A stretch of DNA of 64,000 nucleotides, from assembly GCF_029168945.1 (NCBI RefSeq), contig NC_083605.1, positions 4,533,280-4,597,279 on the forward strand. The letters run 5' to 3'. This document shows, one piece after another, positions 20,580 to 33,697 of this stretch. The notes beneath the pieces were generated by a model that was not told the origin of the DNA, did not search any database, and saw only the letters and a program-made list of their open reading frames with translations. The first letter of the stretch is position 1, and each line of letters begins with the position of its first letter. This DNA is from Cannabis sativa (taxonomy: Eukaryota; Streptophyta; Magnoliopsida; Rosales; Cannabaceae). Both the position numbers and the translations under genes were made by a program.

Positions 20580-23500
20580 ATGCAATCATTTGGTGATGAC
20601 AATAAGAAAAATCTGAAGCGTTCGAGATCCAACTCTTGCAACATGCCAGTCACAGACTCCAACATTGTTGATGAATGTAATCTTTTCCCTGTTGAAGAGA
20701 TTGTACAGTACCCATTGCCCGGATATGTTGCCCCAACTTCAATCAGTTTTAGTCCCGATGATAGTATTTTAACTTTTTTGTTTAGTCCTGATCAAACTTT
20801 GAGTAGGAAAGTTTTTGCTTATGATCTAAAAAGTTCCAATCAAGATTTGTTTTTCAGTCCGCCTGATGGCGGGCTTGATGAGAATAATATTTCCCCGGAA
20901 GAGAAGTTGAGGAGAGAGAGGTTGAGGGAGCGGGGATTGGGAGTGACACGCTACGAATGGGTGAAGACGAGCTTGAAAAGAAAATCAATTATGGTGCCAT
21001 TGCCAGCAGGGGTTTGTTCCTAAATTATTCCTCTACAATTTCTTTTTCATATCTTTATATTAATATATAGAGATTAGACAAGTATAGAGCTTTTAGAAAT
21101 TTTCATGAATTTTGCTAATATAGCTTTTAAGGATGCTGTTTTTAATACCTTTATTGCAAGTTGGGATTTAGTGAAAGTGGAATATTTGTACTAGAATCTA
21201 GTATTTATTCATGAAGAAAGTCATGCTTTTTTCCCAAAGTATCTATCTCAAATTCAAATAAGCTTGTTTATTAGGAAACACAAAGTTATTCTCTATTGTT
21301 TATTCTTTTTTTTTTTTGGCTTGAACATTTCTCATTTCTTATAACTCTACTCTCATTTTGTAACACATTGAGTTACTTTTACTGTAATAATTTTTCCTGT
21401 GAAACAGCAATACTCTATATGCATCTCTTACTTTAGTGTTATTTACATTGACAGATATACTTTCAAGATCTTTCCAGTTCAACGCCAGAGCTTAAACTTC
21501 TGAGCACCCCTTCTTCGCCAATTATTGACCCACATCTATCCCCTGATGGTTCAATGCTTGCTTATGTTAGAGATTGTGAGCTGCATGTTCTAAATTTGCT
21601 GTACAATGATACAAAACAACTAACATTCGATGCTAAAGAAAGTGGCGTGGTAAGGTTTTATACAAGATTATTTGGAATCTGGAGTTTCATTCAGCTGTAA
21701 TCTATGTAGAAAGTTCACTTTTAGATTTCGGCTTTTGACTGATTAAACTCAAATTTTCTGTTTTTTGTAGACTCATGGACTTGCTGAATATATAGCTCAG
21801 GTGAGAATATCATTTGAACAACCCCGAAATTCCCCCTCATAAAGTGTACTTTCTTTGAATTTATAGGGTCTTGTAGGTTTGTCCTGTCTTTGATGGTTAT
21901 GACACATTCTTTTGTTTCAGTAACAAGAAACTAATTTCAAAATGCAAGTGATGCTTTGTTTCTTTTTTCTAGGATTCATGAAATTGTTTCAGAGATTTCG
22001 AAATGTATTCTTATTACAGGAGGAGATGGACAGGAAGAATGGATACTGGTGGTCACTAGACGGCAGATATATTGCATTCACAGAAGTTGATTCTTCTGAG
22101 ATACCCCTTTTTAGGATTATGCACCAAGGTAAAAGTTCTCTTGGTTCCGATGCACAGGAAGATCACGCGTATCCATTTGCCGGAGCTTCAAATGTCAAAG
22201 TTCGTCTTGGGGTTGTTTCTTCTGTTGGAGGTCCTGTTACTTGGATGGATCTTTTATGCGGAGGAAAAGATCAACCAGAAAATGACGAAGAATACTTGGC
22301 CCGAGTAAATTGGATGACGGGAAATGTGTTAACCGTGCAGGTTTTGAACAGATTGCACACCAAACTAAAGATCCTACAGTTTGATATCAGAACAGGCGAA
22401 AGAGAAGTTATGTTGGAAGAAGAACATCCCACTTGGATTAATTTACATGACTGTTTCACCTCGTTGGATAGAACAAGCACATTTTATGGTGGATTTATCT
22501 GGGCAAGTGAAAGAACAGGTTTTCGACATCTTTATCTTCACGATACAAATGGAAACCTCTTAGGAGCTATAACTGAAGGAGACTGGATGGTGGAACAAAT
22601 TGCCGGTGTCAATGAAGCTTCAGGGCTAGTGTACTTTACCGGAACCTATGATGGGCCCTTAGAATCTAACCTTTATTGTGCTAAACTCTTCAGAGATGAA
22701 AACGAACCGTTGCAGGCCCCAGTGAGACTAACTCATTGCAAGGGGAAGCATGTTGTTGTCCTTGATCATCATATGAGGAACTTTGTCGATATTCACGACT
22801 CACTCGACTCTCCTCCTAAGGTTTTACTACGCTCCTTGCATGATGGTAGCTTAATAATGTCACTGTATGAACAGTCATTCACAATTCCAAGGCATAAAAA
22901 GCTTCACCTTGAGCCTCCAGAAATAGTTCAGTTACAGGCTAATGATGGATCTCCATTATATGGGGCTCTATATAAGCCTGACGAAACAAGGTTCGGACCA
23001 CCACCTTACAAAACTATGATCAGCGTCTATGGTGGACCGTGTGTACAGCTTGTTTCTGATTCTTGGATAAACACAGTCGACATGAGAGCACAGTATCTGC
23101 GAAACAAAGGGGTATTAGTATGGAAGGTAATTACTTAGCTTATTACACAGCATTTAATATTTGATTTGTTATGTTTCAGGTCATAATCATAGCCATTTAC
23201 TTGTTTTTTACAGTTGGACAACAGAGGAACTGCTAGACGAGGATTGAAGTTCGAAGGTTCTGTTAAGCACAAGTTCGGTAGCGTTGATGCTGATGATCAA
23301 CTAACTGGGGCAGAGTGGCTTATCAAACAAGGTCTAGCAGAAGCAGGACAGATTGGATTATATGGCTGGAGCTATGGTGGATATCTTTCAGCTATGACTC
23401 TAGCCAGGTATCCCGACGTCTTCCAATGTGCTGTTGCAGGCGCACCAGTTACCTCATGGGATGGATACGACACTTTCTACACCGAGAAGTACATGGGACT

Positions 23501-23765
23501 GCCATCTGATAATGCGATGGCTTACGAGTTAGGATCGGTTATGCATCATGTTAACAAGATGAAAGGTCGCCTGCTGATTGTTCACGGTATGATAGACGAA
23601 AATGTTCATTTTAGGCACACTGCTAGGCTTGTGAATGCGCTTGTGGCTGCCGGGAAGCCTTATGAACTTCTGATATTTCCAGACGAACGCCACATGCCTC
23701 GCGGGCAAAGAGATCGAATTTATATGGAGAAGAGAATTTGGGACTTCATAGAGAAAAATCTTTGA
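20580..23765 (+). CDS. Prolyl oligopeptidase family (S9B) dipeptidyl peptidase, DPP8/9-like
   Basis: Five coding exons: 20580-21011, 21455-21649, 21771-21800 (only 30 nt), 22020-23126 and 23214-23765, giving 771 residues. The N-terminal part is a DPP-IV-type beta-propeller. The double Glu at 220-221 (AEYIAQEEMDR, encoded across exons 3 and 4) matches the substrate N-terminus-binding motif of DPP4, DPP8 and DPP9. The C-terminal alpha/beta hydrolase has the nucleophile Ser641 in GWSYGG, Asp716 in HGMIDENVH and His748 in DERHMP, so the triad is complete. The family removes dipeptides after penultimate Pro or Ala. No signal peptide or membrane anchor is evident, as in DPP8/9, suggesting an intracellular enzyme. 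The start follows a leader with upstream stops. Plant substrates are not established. Confidence 0.93.
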
Positions 23766-24639
23766 GAGCTTAGCTAACTTTTGTGTGAATATATGATGCT
23801 GTTTGGAATAAGTTGGTTATTTTCCATTTTGTAATAACAATTAACAATAACACATATCCAGGTAAATTACCATATGTTGTGGAACAATATTGTTATACTG
23901 TGGAATTCATTCTAGAACTGACTCTAATTAACAATAACACATATCCACTTTTTTTTTCCTTCTTTCAAGCACACAACTTTTTTTCTTTGATTTGACTAAG
24001 GCTTCTTCATTAGAGGCGTGAGCAAATAGGTGGATCAAAGGCGAAATTATAAATTTTATGGGTTTTTATACTTTTTTTGTGCAAAAATGAGGTTTTTTTT
24101 TTTTTTTTTAATTTTTCGAAAAAGTTATTTTATGGAAAAATTAAAGAAAAAGTTGAAGAATATGGGAAAATCAAGTAAGGGTAATCTGATACTCTTATGG
24201 TAATGAGAGGGGTAACCAGTTACCATAAAAGGCTAACCAGATAAATTGTATTTGAGATTTTTCTTTTAAGTTGATTTTTTTTTTTTTTTAATAAAAAAAG
24301 TAATTAATTGGTATTTTAGCAGCTTATTTTTCTATCTAGAAAAATTTTAAAGTTCGGGAAGTGAGATTTTTCAAATTTTTCTCAAATTCTAATATTAATT
24401 ATTTTAGATTCTAGTATTTTAGGCTGATATGATACTGGTATTATTATAAATAGGTTAGTTAGAAATATTTTTGTAATTATTTTATATTTTAGGTTAGAAT
24501 TGTAAAACACTAAAACTTCTTAACTTTTTTTTACATGTTTTGTTTTCTAGGTTGTAATGGTATGTATCATAACGAGTTTAGAATGATCTAGATTTTTTTT
24601 AGATGATATTTTTAGTGTGGAGTGACTTTCGTTAAGGAT
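23766..24639. other. 3' UTR and intergenic DNA
   Basis: The first 100-200 bp should be the 3' UTR of the peptidase gene. A 20-bp direct repeat (ATTAACAATAACACATATCC) occurs at 23840 and 23927. No gene in the remainder. Confidence 0.4.
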
Positions 24640-25020
24640 TACACAAGTTTTATTTTGTGGGTGGTCACTAACAAGTTTAAATTTGTTGATCCCCAAATTG
24701 AAGAAGCTGCGACTTTTCAGTTGACTATAGAGAAAACCATGCTTTGAAACGCCATTTGCGTTAATTGAGAGTGACTCGGAGATAGTTATCAATGAGTTGA
24801 ATGGAACCAGTTTGAGTTGGGGTATTAGTAACTATATTCACCAATGTAATATGCTCTTTAATTTATTTTGAAGTTGTAATTTTTTTTTTATTTCCAGATT
24901 TTATAACTTTACAACCCATAATGTGACTAAGTGGGCTTACGCCAACAATGTAATTGGCATGATTGACCCGCCAATCATCCCGACAAATATTATTTGTAAT
25001 GACTGTAAGGTCTAATTTGT
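24640..25020 (+). pseudogene. Decayed LINE-type RNase H fragment
   Basis: Read across frames, the + strand shows VDPQIEEAATFQ, then ESDSEIVINELNG and further on VTKWAYANNVIGMIDPP. These are in the order of the plant L1 RNase H domain (substrate-strand helix, the SDS.xVV motif, then the H/N-x-AA-x-LA segment and C-terminal tail). Frames are broken several times. It is probably the 3' end of a LINE. Confidence 0.45.
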
Positions 25021-25556
25021 TTCTATCTATAAACTATTTTCCTTAAAATAAAAAGATATTTCTAGTCTATTGTCTAATTTTCTTAAGACATTCCTGATAC
25101 ATATACATTGTTCGATCAATATGGCTGCACGCGTATTGATTAATTTTGTATGTACTCAGAGTCGATCCTGAGTTTTGTATTAGGCCTTATGAAAAGTAAA
25201 TTTTTTTGAAGCCCTTATTATATAAATAGATGGTATTTTAAAAAATCATTAAAAAACATGTGTATTTTTTAAAGAATCTTTTCTTTATTTGGGTCTCTAG
25301 ATTAGTGGCTTCTAGGCACAGGCTTAGCCTGCCTTAGTCTAGGGTCGGTCATGCCTGGAGTTAGAGTAAATAATGAGCTAATTTTGATGGAGAATTTTCT
25401 ATCTTTTGTTTATAATATACTAAACGCTTTTTTTTCATTGAAAGTTTATTGTTCAAGAAAAAAAAAATTACGAAACATATTCAAAAGAAAAAGAGAGAGA
25501 AAGTTTAGATACATAAATTTTCAAATTAATAAGTTCACTAATTAATAACATAATTA
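25021..25556. other. Intergenic DNA between LINE remnants
   Basis: No gene seen. The stretch 25140-25350 has a short region of higher G+C resembling old repeat debris. Confidence 0.3.
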
Positions 25557-28500
25557 TTTTTTTTTGAAAAGGAATCTGAGAAATTCCATTAAAAGGCATC
25601 AAGCTAAAAGATCGGGATACAAAAGATAGGCAATTTAAACAGCTAAATCAGCGGGCAAGCCCGACCACCACACCCGAGCCTCATCTAAATCTAATGCTCG
25701 TTTTGCTAAAGAATGAGCAACATGGTTTTTTGACCGATTACAATGCGACATGAATATGCTACTGAAAGAATTCCTAATATGATTAATTTCATTGAGAATA
25801 ATACCAAACTCATTGAGACAAGGGACCTTGCTATTGACAGCAAGAACTACCCGCTGACAATCAGAAAAGACAGTATTCACCGTATACCCCATCTGCACGC
25901 AGCAAGGAAGCCCATAGAGCAAAGCTTTGGCTTCGGCAACGTGCGGTTCCAACAATCCCACACAAGGAGTCGCACTCAAGAATAGGACATGCCCCATACG
26001 GTTGGAAACCAAAGCCCCCATCCCTATTTTTGATTCTCAACACACACCTCAAAATCCACAAAAAGATTGAACTCACCAAGAACTAGGCCAGTCTCAATTG
26101 AGGCCAGTCGATTACTTGCATTGCCAGAGACCGGACCCATATGAGCTGGCTCAACATTATTAGCATCTTGATATTTCCATAAATAATCCATGGCCCAAGC
26201 ACTAACCATGTTATCAGAGAGGTTCTTGCGATCATGCAAAAATGTATTTCTCCTATTCCAAATATGCCAACTAAGGGTTATAAACTGCTCAAGTTCCTGT
26301 CTTTTCAAGATATCCATACACCCCAGTAACAACTCATAATAGCAAGAAGCGTCCTTCAAGGAGTCGAGGCCACTCAACAACCAATCCGAATGAATAAACT
26401 TAAGAGAAGGGCAGAGCCACAGAGCATGAATAGTAGTTTCGTTATTCTGAGAGCAAATTGGACATATTATCGAAACCTTCATACCATGGCGAGATAAGTT
26501 GGCATAAGCCGGGATGAAATTCAGACATGCCTTCCACACAAAATTTTTTATCTTAGGCGGGAGATTCAGCTTCCAAAGAATTTTCTATCACCGAGAAGAA
26601 CCAGAGGAGCCTGAAGCTTGGCCCCACCCTAACCTGGACATAGTGCTCCAATATCCACTCTAACCGAGAAAGAACCATTATCAGAGAAATACCAAATAAG
26701 CCTATCCTGACTATCAAACAAGGAGCACGGGATGGACAAAATGGCAGTAGCCTCCCCTACATCAAAACACTCCTCCACAAGATCAGAATTGCATCTTCCA
26801 AAATCAATTTTGAGGTCACTAACCCTTTGTAGGTGCGGCCCACCCGAGAAGGAGTACGTCTGACCCACATGATCCTTTGGGATCCAAACGTCTTCACGAA
26901 TTCTGATTGACTCACCGGAGCCAACACTCCAACGACAGCCGTCCTTCTAGAGATCACGACCCCATAAGATACTTTTCCAAAGAAAAGAAGCACGCTTTGT
27001 CACTTCTACAGTTAATAGGGAGCCATTACCGAAGTAGAACCCTTTCATTACTCTGGCAGCCAGGGAGTCAGGCAAGTTATATAACCGAGCAGCCTGTTTA
27101 GCCAGAAGAGACTGATTAAACAAAAACATGTCTTGGAAGCCCATACCACCATCATTTTTATGCCAACAAAGGCGAGGCCATGTACACCAATGCATCTTTT
27201 CCTTATCATCGTCCCCACCCCACCAGAAAGTGGCACACATACGGTGAATCTCATTAATAATACCAACCGGTAAACGAAACAAGCTCATAGCATAAGTAGT
27301 AATGGCCTGGATAACCGATTTTAGCAACACTTCACGCCCACCAGAGGAGAAGAGCTTTGACTTCCAACCAAAAGTTTATTCCAAATCCTATCTTTAATCG
27401 ACTGAAACAGACCACTTTTACTTTTACCCGCAAAACAAGGCAACCCAAGATATTTGTCATGACAAGGAACAAGCGGGACCCCGAGAATGTGGGCCAAATA
27501 CTCACGAAAATCAAGAGGAATACTAGAAGAGAAGCATACCGCTAATTTATGCAAGTTCACAAGTTGTCCCGAAGCATTCTCGTACTGATGTAGAGTTTCT
27601 CTAAATCGAACACAACTAGCCACCGAGGCTTCTAGAAAGAAGAAACTGTCATCTGTAAACAAAAGATGTGAAATCACAGGACCCCTTCTGCCACATTGAA
27701 GACCCGAGATTGTCCCTCGACCAATATCATGCTTGATGAGAGAAGTCAACCCCTCAATACACACCAAAAACAAAAAAGGGGAGAGTGGGTCCCCTTGTCG
27801 CAAGCCTCGAGAAGGCGAGATATGGCCAATAATTTCTCCGTTAATGTTAATAGCATAAGACACCGAAGTAATACAACGCATAAGTAACCCAACCCAACCA
27901 GGGTGAAACCCGAGTTTAATTAACATACCGCGCAGTAAAGTCCAGTCGACCCTGTCATAAGCCTTAGCCATATCAGCCTTGTATGCCAGAAACCCTTTCC
28001 TTCCTCTCTTGTGCCTTTTAATAGCATTGAGACACTCAAAACCAATCATTGCATTATCAGTTATCAAGCGCCCCGGTATGAATGCACTTTGCTCCTCTGA
28101 AATAACATTCCCCAGAACCTCCCGCAGTCGATTAGTAATCATCTTACTAATTATTTTATACAGCACATTACAGAGGCTGATTGGTCGAAATTCACTAGTG
28201 AGGGTATGAGATTTGACCTTAAGAATCAAAGTAATAATGGTTTCATTAATAGAAGAAGCAGAGGCCGACCCATCAATAAAACTCAAACAAGCCTTACACA
28301 CATCAGCTCCAACAATGTCCAATTTTTTTTGATAAAAACCAGCATTCATACCATTCTTACCTGGGCTCTTAGCTGGATGCATTTGAAACAGTGCAATTCG
28401 AACATCAGCTTCAGCAAAAGGTCTCATTAACACATCATTGAGCTCATTAGTTACCCTAGCTTGAATCGAATCCAACACCATATTTAGAACCTCATCAGGA

Positions 28501-29722
28501 GGACCATGAGAGGTGAACAAAGAGCTGAAATATTCCTCAAACACTACAGCGATGCCACGGGGCGACTTAACCCAAACATTATTCTTATAAAAAATTCCAC
28601 CAATAGCATTTTTCTTTTTACGATGAGTAGCACTTTGATGAAAGAAAGCTGAGTTTTTGTCACCCAATTTCAACCAAGAGTTCTTAGCACGAGAGAACCA
28701 ATACTTTTCGTCTTTGTAGAGCAGAACGTCAAGCTCTTTTTCCAATTTCTTGTAAGACAACCAATTGCTATCATTTAAGTTAGAGTCAAGCACCTCTAAC
28801 TCCTTCTTCTTGCGGATAGCCTCGCTTGTCCTCTTGAAAACCATACCATTCCAATCATTAAGAGCCCCCGAAACACCCTTAATCTTTTGTTGTACACCAC
28901 CAATATTAGTCGACTCAGATGACCCCCAGTGATTGCAATAATTTCCCGGCAACCAGGATCATTCGCCCAAGCCATTTCAAAGTGAAACCAGCCTTTTTGC
29001 TTAGGGCATCTCCTAGATTCACAAGCACGAAGGATACAAGTCAAGAGAGGTCTATGATCCGACCCCCAGAGCTTCAGGTGCGAGACATAAGAATTCGAAA
29101 ACATTAAATGCCAGCTACTAGAACACACCATGCGATCCAGACGTTCTTGTAAGAATGAGCCATTCGTATGCTTATTACACCACGTGAAACGAGCTCCTTC
29201 ATAACCCATATCAACAAGACCACATTTTGCCAAAACCATCCATAAGACTTTGAGCACAGACCGAACCACCACTTTTCTCATAGGAGAAAAGAATCTCATT
29301 AAAATCACCACCCCCAAACCAAGGTCCAGAATACCCATCAGCCAACCGCTCAAGAAGACACCAAAATTGGGACCTAAGGTGCGCCTCCGGTTGGCCATAG
29401 AACCCAGTATAGAGCCACCATAAATCACCATGCGAGCACACCATAACGTCGATATGGTTGCGAGAATAACCCTTAAGCACCACAGTAACATTACTACTCT
29501 AGAATAGACACAACTCGCCACTACTACCGATTTTCGCAACCACTAACTTTCCAACAAAGCCCAATCTAACCCACATAACTTCAAGAACCAAGTGAGTCAC
29601 AAGCGTTTCCGACAAAAAATATTATTTGGAGAAAATTCTTTGACATGGGAACTAAGAATTTGGAACGTTCGGTCATTTTCAAGACCCTGAACATTCCAAG
29701 CCAAGCAATTCAATTATCTAAT
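25557..29722 (-). mobile_element. L1-type LINE A, ORF2 region, frame-broken
   Basis: Reads right to left. Endonuclease starts at about 29722 (CLAWNVQGL), with GGDFNEI near 29310 and GSDHRPLL near 29060. Reverse transcriptase is mostly open in 28952-27321 (SAFIPGRLITDNA, DMAKAYDRVDW, GLRQGDPLSPFLF, LLFTDDSFFF). A zinc-finger reverse-transcriptase-associated part follows (about 27330-26400, CPICSQNNETTIHALWLCPS), then a C-terminal RNase H (26080-25635, SDCQRVVLAV, NHVAHSLAKRA). The A-tail appears as T9 at 25557-25565. At least four frameshifts or stops separate the pieces, and ORF1 is missing, so it is a 5'-truncated inactive copy. The RT motif reads FTDD where FADD/YADD is usual. Confidence 0.88.
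27321..28952 (-). pseudogene. LINE A reverse transcriptase reading frame
   Basis: A 543-codon open stretch covers the linker after the endonuclease and fingers-palm of the RT. Motifs in order: NGMNAGFYQKKLDIVG, FRPISLCNVLYKIISK, SAFIPGRLITDN, KADMAKAYDRVDW, RGLRQGDPLSPFLFLVC and LLFTDDSFFFLEA. It is part of LINE A and the longest surviving frame there. The thumb continues in another frame from 27330. Confidence 0.85.
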
Positions 29723-29837
29723 TATCTTTTTTTTTTTGCTGTAAATAATTGTTCAATTAATAGAAATCAAAATGAATTATCAGCAAAAAGCATTAAACAA
29801 TTAGAAGCGAGTCACGCCATCAAATATTTCCTTAATA
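29722..29837 (-). repeat. Possible LINE 3' tail fragment
   Basis: A T12 run (A-tail on the - strand) at about 29727-29738 is followed by sequence patterned like the 3' ends of LINEs A and B in this window. It lies directly next to the 5' end of LINE A, so LINE A may have inserted beside, or been joined to, another LINE tail. Confidence 0.35.
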
Positions 29838-30343
29838 TTTCCTTTGCCTAACTTGATTAAGGTAAACGTGGATGGTGCTATCTTTGCGACGGAGCACAAG
29901 TTTGACTTTGGTTGTGTGGCTCGAGGTGCTGATGGGAAGTTAATTGAGGCAGTCTCGGGTAGTCGGTTTGAGGTTGTAGGGCCTGAGATTGCTGAGGTTA
30001 TAGGGGTGAAAGAAGCATTGAGTTGGATCAAGCGCAAAGGGTGGACTGATGTGGAGATTGAGACAGATGCGTTGGTGGTGGTGCATCTGTTCCAAGCTCA
30101 GTTCAAATGTCGTCTCAATTTGGCTTGTCGGTTCAAGATTGTCGCTCTTTACTTTCATGTCTAAATCATGTGTCTTTAAATTTTATTAAACGATCTGCTA
30201 ATAGGGCTGCTCATTGTATTGCACGAGCGTCTTGTTTATCTTCAGATTGTATTTTTAGTGAGCGAAATGCTTCTCCTAAACTTATATCTATTGTTGAAGC
30301 TGAATGTTTTTTATTGAATAAACTATTTTTTGCTAAAAAAAAA
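29838..30343 (+). pseudogene. LINE 3' fragment with RNase H domain
   Basis: On the + strand IKVNVDGAIFA starts an RNase H domain very like that of LINE B (VKINVDGAIFAD), continuing through KEALSWIKRKGWTDVEIETDA. A frameshift near 30110-30160 switches to NFIKRSANRAAHCIARAS. It ends in an A9 tail at 30335-30343. It is a severely 5'-truncated insertion, in the opposite orientation to LINE A. Confidence 0.75.
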
Positions 30344-32610
30344 GTGGGTGGACCAAATCACCAATGTGTGTTTGGTATTGGAATATGATTACTCATCTAA
30401 ATGAACTATTTTTTTTTAGATTAGATTAGAATTTTTAATTTATTTTATTTTTGTGTAAGTATTTTAGATTTTAAATATTAAGATTTAGATATGGTGATAA
30501 GATTGACAATAACGTGTGTTCGAATGTAAGTGGAAAGTATTATAGATGGAGATAAATGTAAAACTTTATTACTTTGGATAAATCATATTTACTGATAGAT
30601 GAATATATTTAAAAATTAAAAACAATTTTGTTAAGTGAGTGAAGTTCATACGTGTAATTAGATTTGTGTATAATTAAAAGTAATTAAATTTTGTATGTTT
30701 ATTTGACTGTAATTACACAATAAGTATGATTTGAGGTAATTGATGAGTATAATTATATTTTCTAATTCTCATAATCTCTATAAAAATTAAGTGTAACTAT
30801 ACTTATACTGTGTAATTATTAAAAAAAAATCAATTTTAAATATTAACTATTAAAAAATATTATTTTCATGTATAATAGTTAATTATTTTATCAAATAAGA
30901 TATTATAATTTTATATGTAATTACCATCTCATATGTAAAAACACTTTGTATTTAAAAATATAGCGTAATTACTAAATTGTGTAATTACCATCAAATAATT
31001 ACACTCCCTAATAATCATACAGTTACACCCAAACATACCGTAAATATTACATTATGAGAAATATGATAGGATTGTCATAATGTACTATAATATGTAAGGT
31101 TAATTATAAATGAAAATAAAAGAAATTAGGAATTTCTTAAAGGAGTTTGGCTGATTCGAAGATTACATATTCTGTTTACTATTATAAGATGACTATTTTC
31201 TGAGATCTCTATTACTTTTGGATGATATATCAATTCAAAATTAGCTCACAAAAGAAACTAAATTTTTTATAAAAAAATAAACTATTGTTATACAGCATAT
31301 AATAGTTGAGGATTAGGGTGAGAGTTATTTATTTTGATACTATAATTATCAATAAATAGAAATAAATTACTTGGTTCATTAAATTTATACACAAATTCAA
31401 AAAATAACAAATAAAGAAACATGTTTACAGAAATAGCAAAATAAAACATATTTAATTATTTTCAAAATTTCTAACAAACCGATATAATGTCCCGTTTAGG
31501 CGAGAGTCATAGATATAATTCATTGAATAGAGTAGTCAGTATCTAAAATGGACACTATTCTAACAACTTTTTATTCGATTGAAAAGAGAATCTGACATTA
31601 TCCCGTTTAGGCGAGAGTCAAGGTCATTCCTATTTCATGAGCTTCCACTATTGTTTCATACTTTGTAAGCCTTACTCTTAGCAGCCACTATTAGGGTAGA
31701 CGTTACTAAGAATAAAAGACTTACAATAATACTTATCATTCGAGATTCTACGACGTTAAATTATTAATGAACGAATATCTATTAGGGATGAATCTCACTA
31801 AAATGAGAACTATACAGAACTAACAATGGATATTGAATGTCTTTTTAAGTAAAGCTTATTATTTAAAATAAAGTATTTTTAATTAATCATTAATTTTAAT
31901 CTATATATTTCAATAATAAAAATTATTTAATTTATGTTGATATAAAATTAATTAAAAAATTTAATGTTAAAATTATATTTTTCAATATTAATTTAACATT
32001 AAATTTAAATTTTAATTAACACTGTAGTTACCATTAAAGTGTATTAGCACCATATGATAATGGCTAATTATATATATAGATATATAATATAATATTTATC
32101 ATGTTGTGTTTTGTGTATCACTTTATAAAAGTGCCAAGAATTAATCCTTATCCATATTTCATGTACAAAATGTATGCAAAATTTTCTTATTATTTAATCT
32201 TTAAATAGAAAACACCTCATTCTTAAAAAAAAAAACCCTTATTCTTAAAAAAATAATACCAAACATATAATAATATATATATATCTAATTTATATAAAAT
32301 GTGGTTATGTAACAGAATTCTTAATTTAATAGTGTTTTTTAATTTTTTACGTTAACTTTAACAGAATATCCAACTATTTAACATAATATTCTTTATTAAT
32401 TTTATAATATTATTATATATTTAAAAATAAAAAATATGTAGATATTTTATATAAAAAATTAATTTTATTATATATATATATATTTAAAAATAAAAATTAC
32501 ATATATATAATCACTATGTAGATATTTTATATGAAAAATTAATTTTATTATATATATTTAAAAATAAAAATTACATCTATATATATATATTTTCACATTT
32601 ATTATATATA
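30344..32610. other. A+T-rich intergenic DNA
   Basis: No gene. The 19-mer CCCGTTTAGGCGAGAGTCA occurs at about 31493 and again at about 31603. A stretch at about 32095-32240 is repeated directly at 41930-42075. Confidence 0.5.
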
Positions 32611-32640
32611 CTAGCAAAAAGTTACGTGCGAGGCACGTAT
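32611..32640 (-). mobile_element. Helitron-like 3' terminus
   Basis: On the - strand the sequence reads ACGTGC-3 nt-GCACGT, a 6-bp stem hairpin (32638-32624), then 9 nt, then CTAG followed by T. A hairpin about 10 nt before a CTRR end followed by T is the diagnostic Helitron 3' end. The 5' end (TC) was not identified. Confidence 0.4.
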
Positions 32641-32743
32641 ACTAAATTTTATGTTAGTTTTTTCTACGTTATTAAAAAGTGATACAATTAAAAATAAAAA
32701 ATATATATATTATTTTTTTTTTTGAATGAAAATTCAAGCTTTA

Positions 32744-33694
32744 TTAAGCATCAAACTCTGTTACCAAGCACGATAACAACTCAGTTGGGACATCCCCCAA
32801 GCTGAAGATACGATCAGGATATGAACGGGACGCTCTAGCAAAACTATGAGCAACCACATTCGCAGATCGTTTAACAAAAGAAAACGAAATAAAGGATAAA
32901 TCATTAAGCATCAACTTACAATCATTAATCAAATCACCAAACACAGAAATCATTCTAAAGGAGCTCCTTAATGATTGTACCACAAGCAAACAGTCGGTTT
33001 CCACAATAACTTGTGGCCAATTTGGATTTTGTTTTATCCAACTGAGCGCTTCTCTGAAGCTCAAAGCTTCAGCCACTTCCGCAGCCACTTTCCCATGGAA
33101 AATCCTTGTCTTCCCTTCCACTAAGAACCCTTTGTCATCACGAACAACAACACCAAGGCCGAACTCGTTGGTATCTGCAAAAATAGCTCCATCTACATTG
33201 ATCTTGACACTATTCGACGGTGGTAATCTCCATTGCTCCGCTCCATCATCTTTGGTTAAACCAGATAATGTAGTTTCGAATCCCGAAACTTGAGCAACTT
33301 TCCATTGTTCAAGATAACTCTTTGCAGATGACACTACTTCCATTGTATCAGTGTTTTTTTGGTTCCAAACCTTGTCGTTACGGGCCCCCCAAAGCGCCCA
33401 ACATGTTGCAGCAAGCATGTCTCGGCTGTCTTCATTTGACTGCTGGAAACACGCCTCAAACCAGCTGGAAAAACCAGCAACCGTAGCCACCCCAGTCCCG
33501 ATTCCCACTCTGTTCCAGCATCTTTGTGCCGCTGGACAATCAACCAAACAATGAACAATTGACTCCTCACTCTCATTACACATCGGGCACTCTATTGCAA
33601 CATCCACATGCTTAGTACGGAGTTGAATCATGGTGGGAAGGCAATTTGTACAAGCCCGCCAGACCATGTCCTTCATCTTGGGTGGTATGTGCAA
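32744..33694 (-). pseudogene. LINE B zinc-finger and RNase H part
   Basis: 316 codons: MHIPPKMKDMVWRACTNCLP, then a Cys/His motif (CPMCNESEESIVHCLVDC), then an RNase H domain with DGAIFAD, ETDCL and the NVVAHSFARA segment. It is separated from the preceding RT part by one stop. RNase H at the end of ORF2 is typical of plant L1 lineages. Confidence 0.85.
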
Positions 33695-33697
33695 CTT

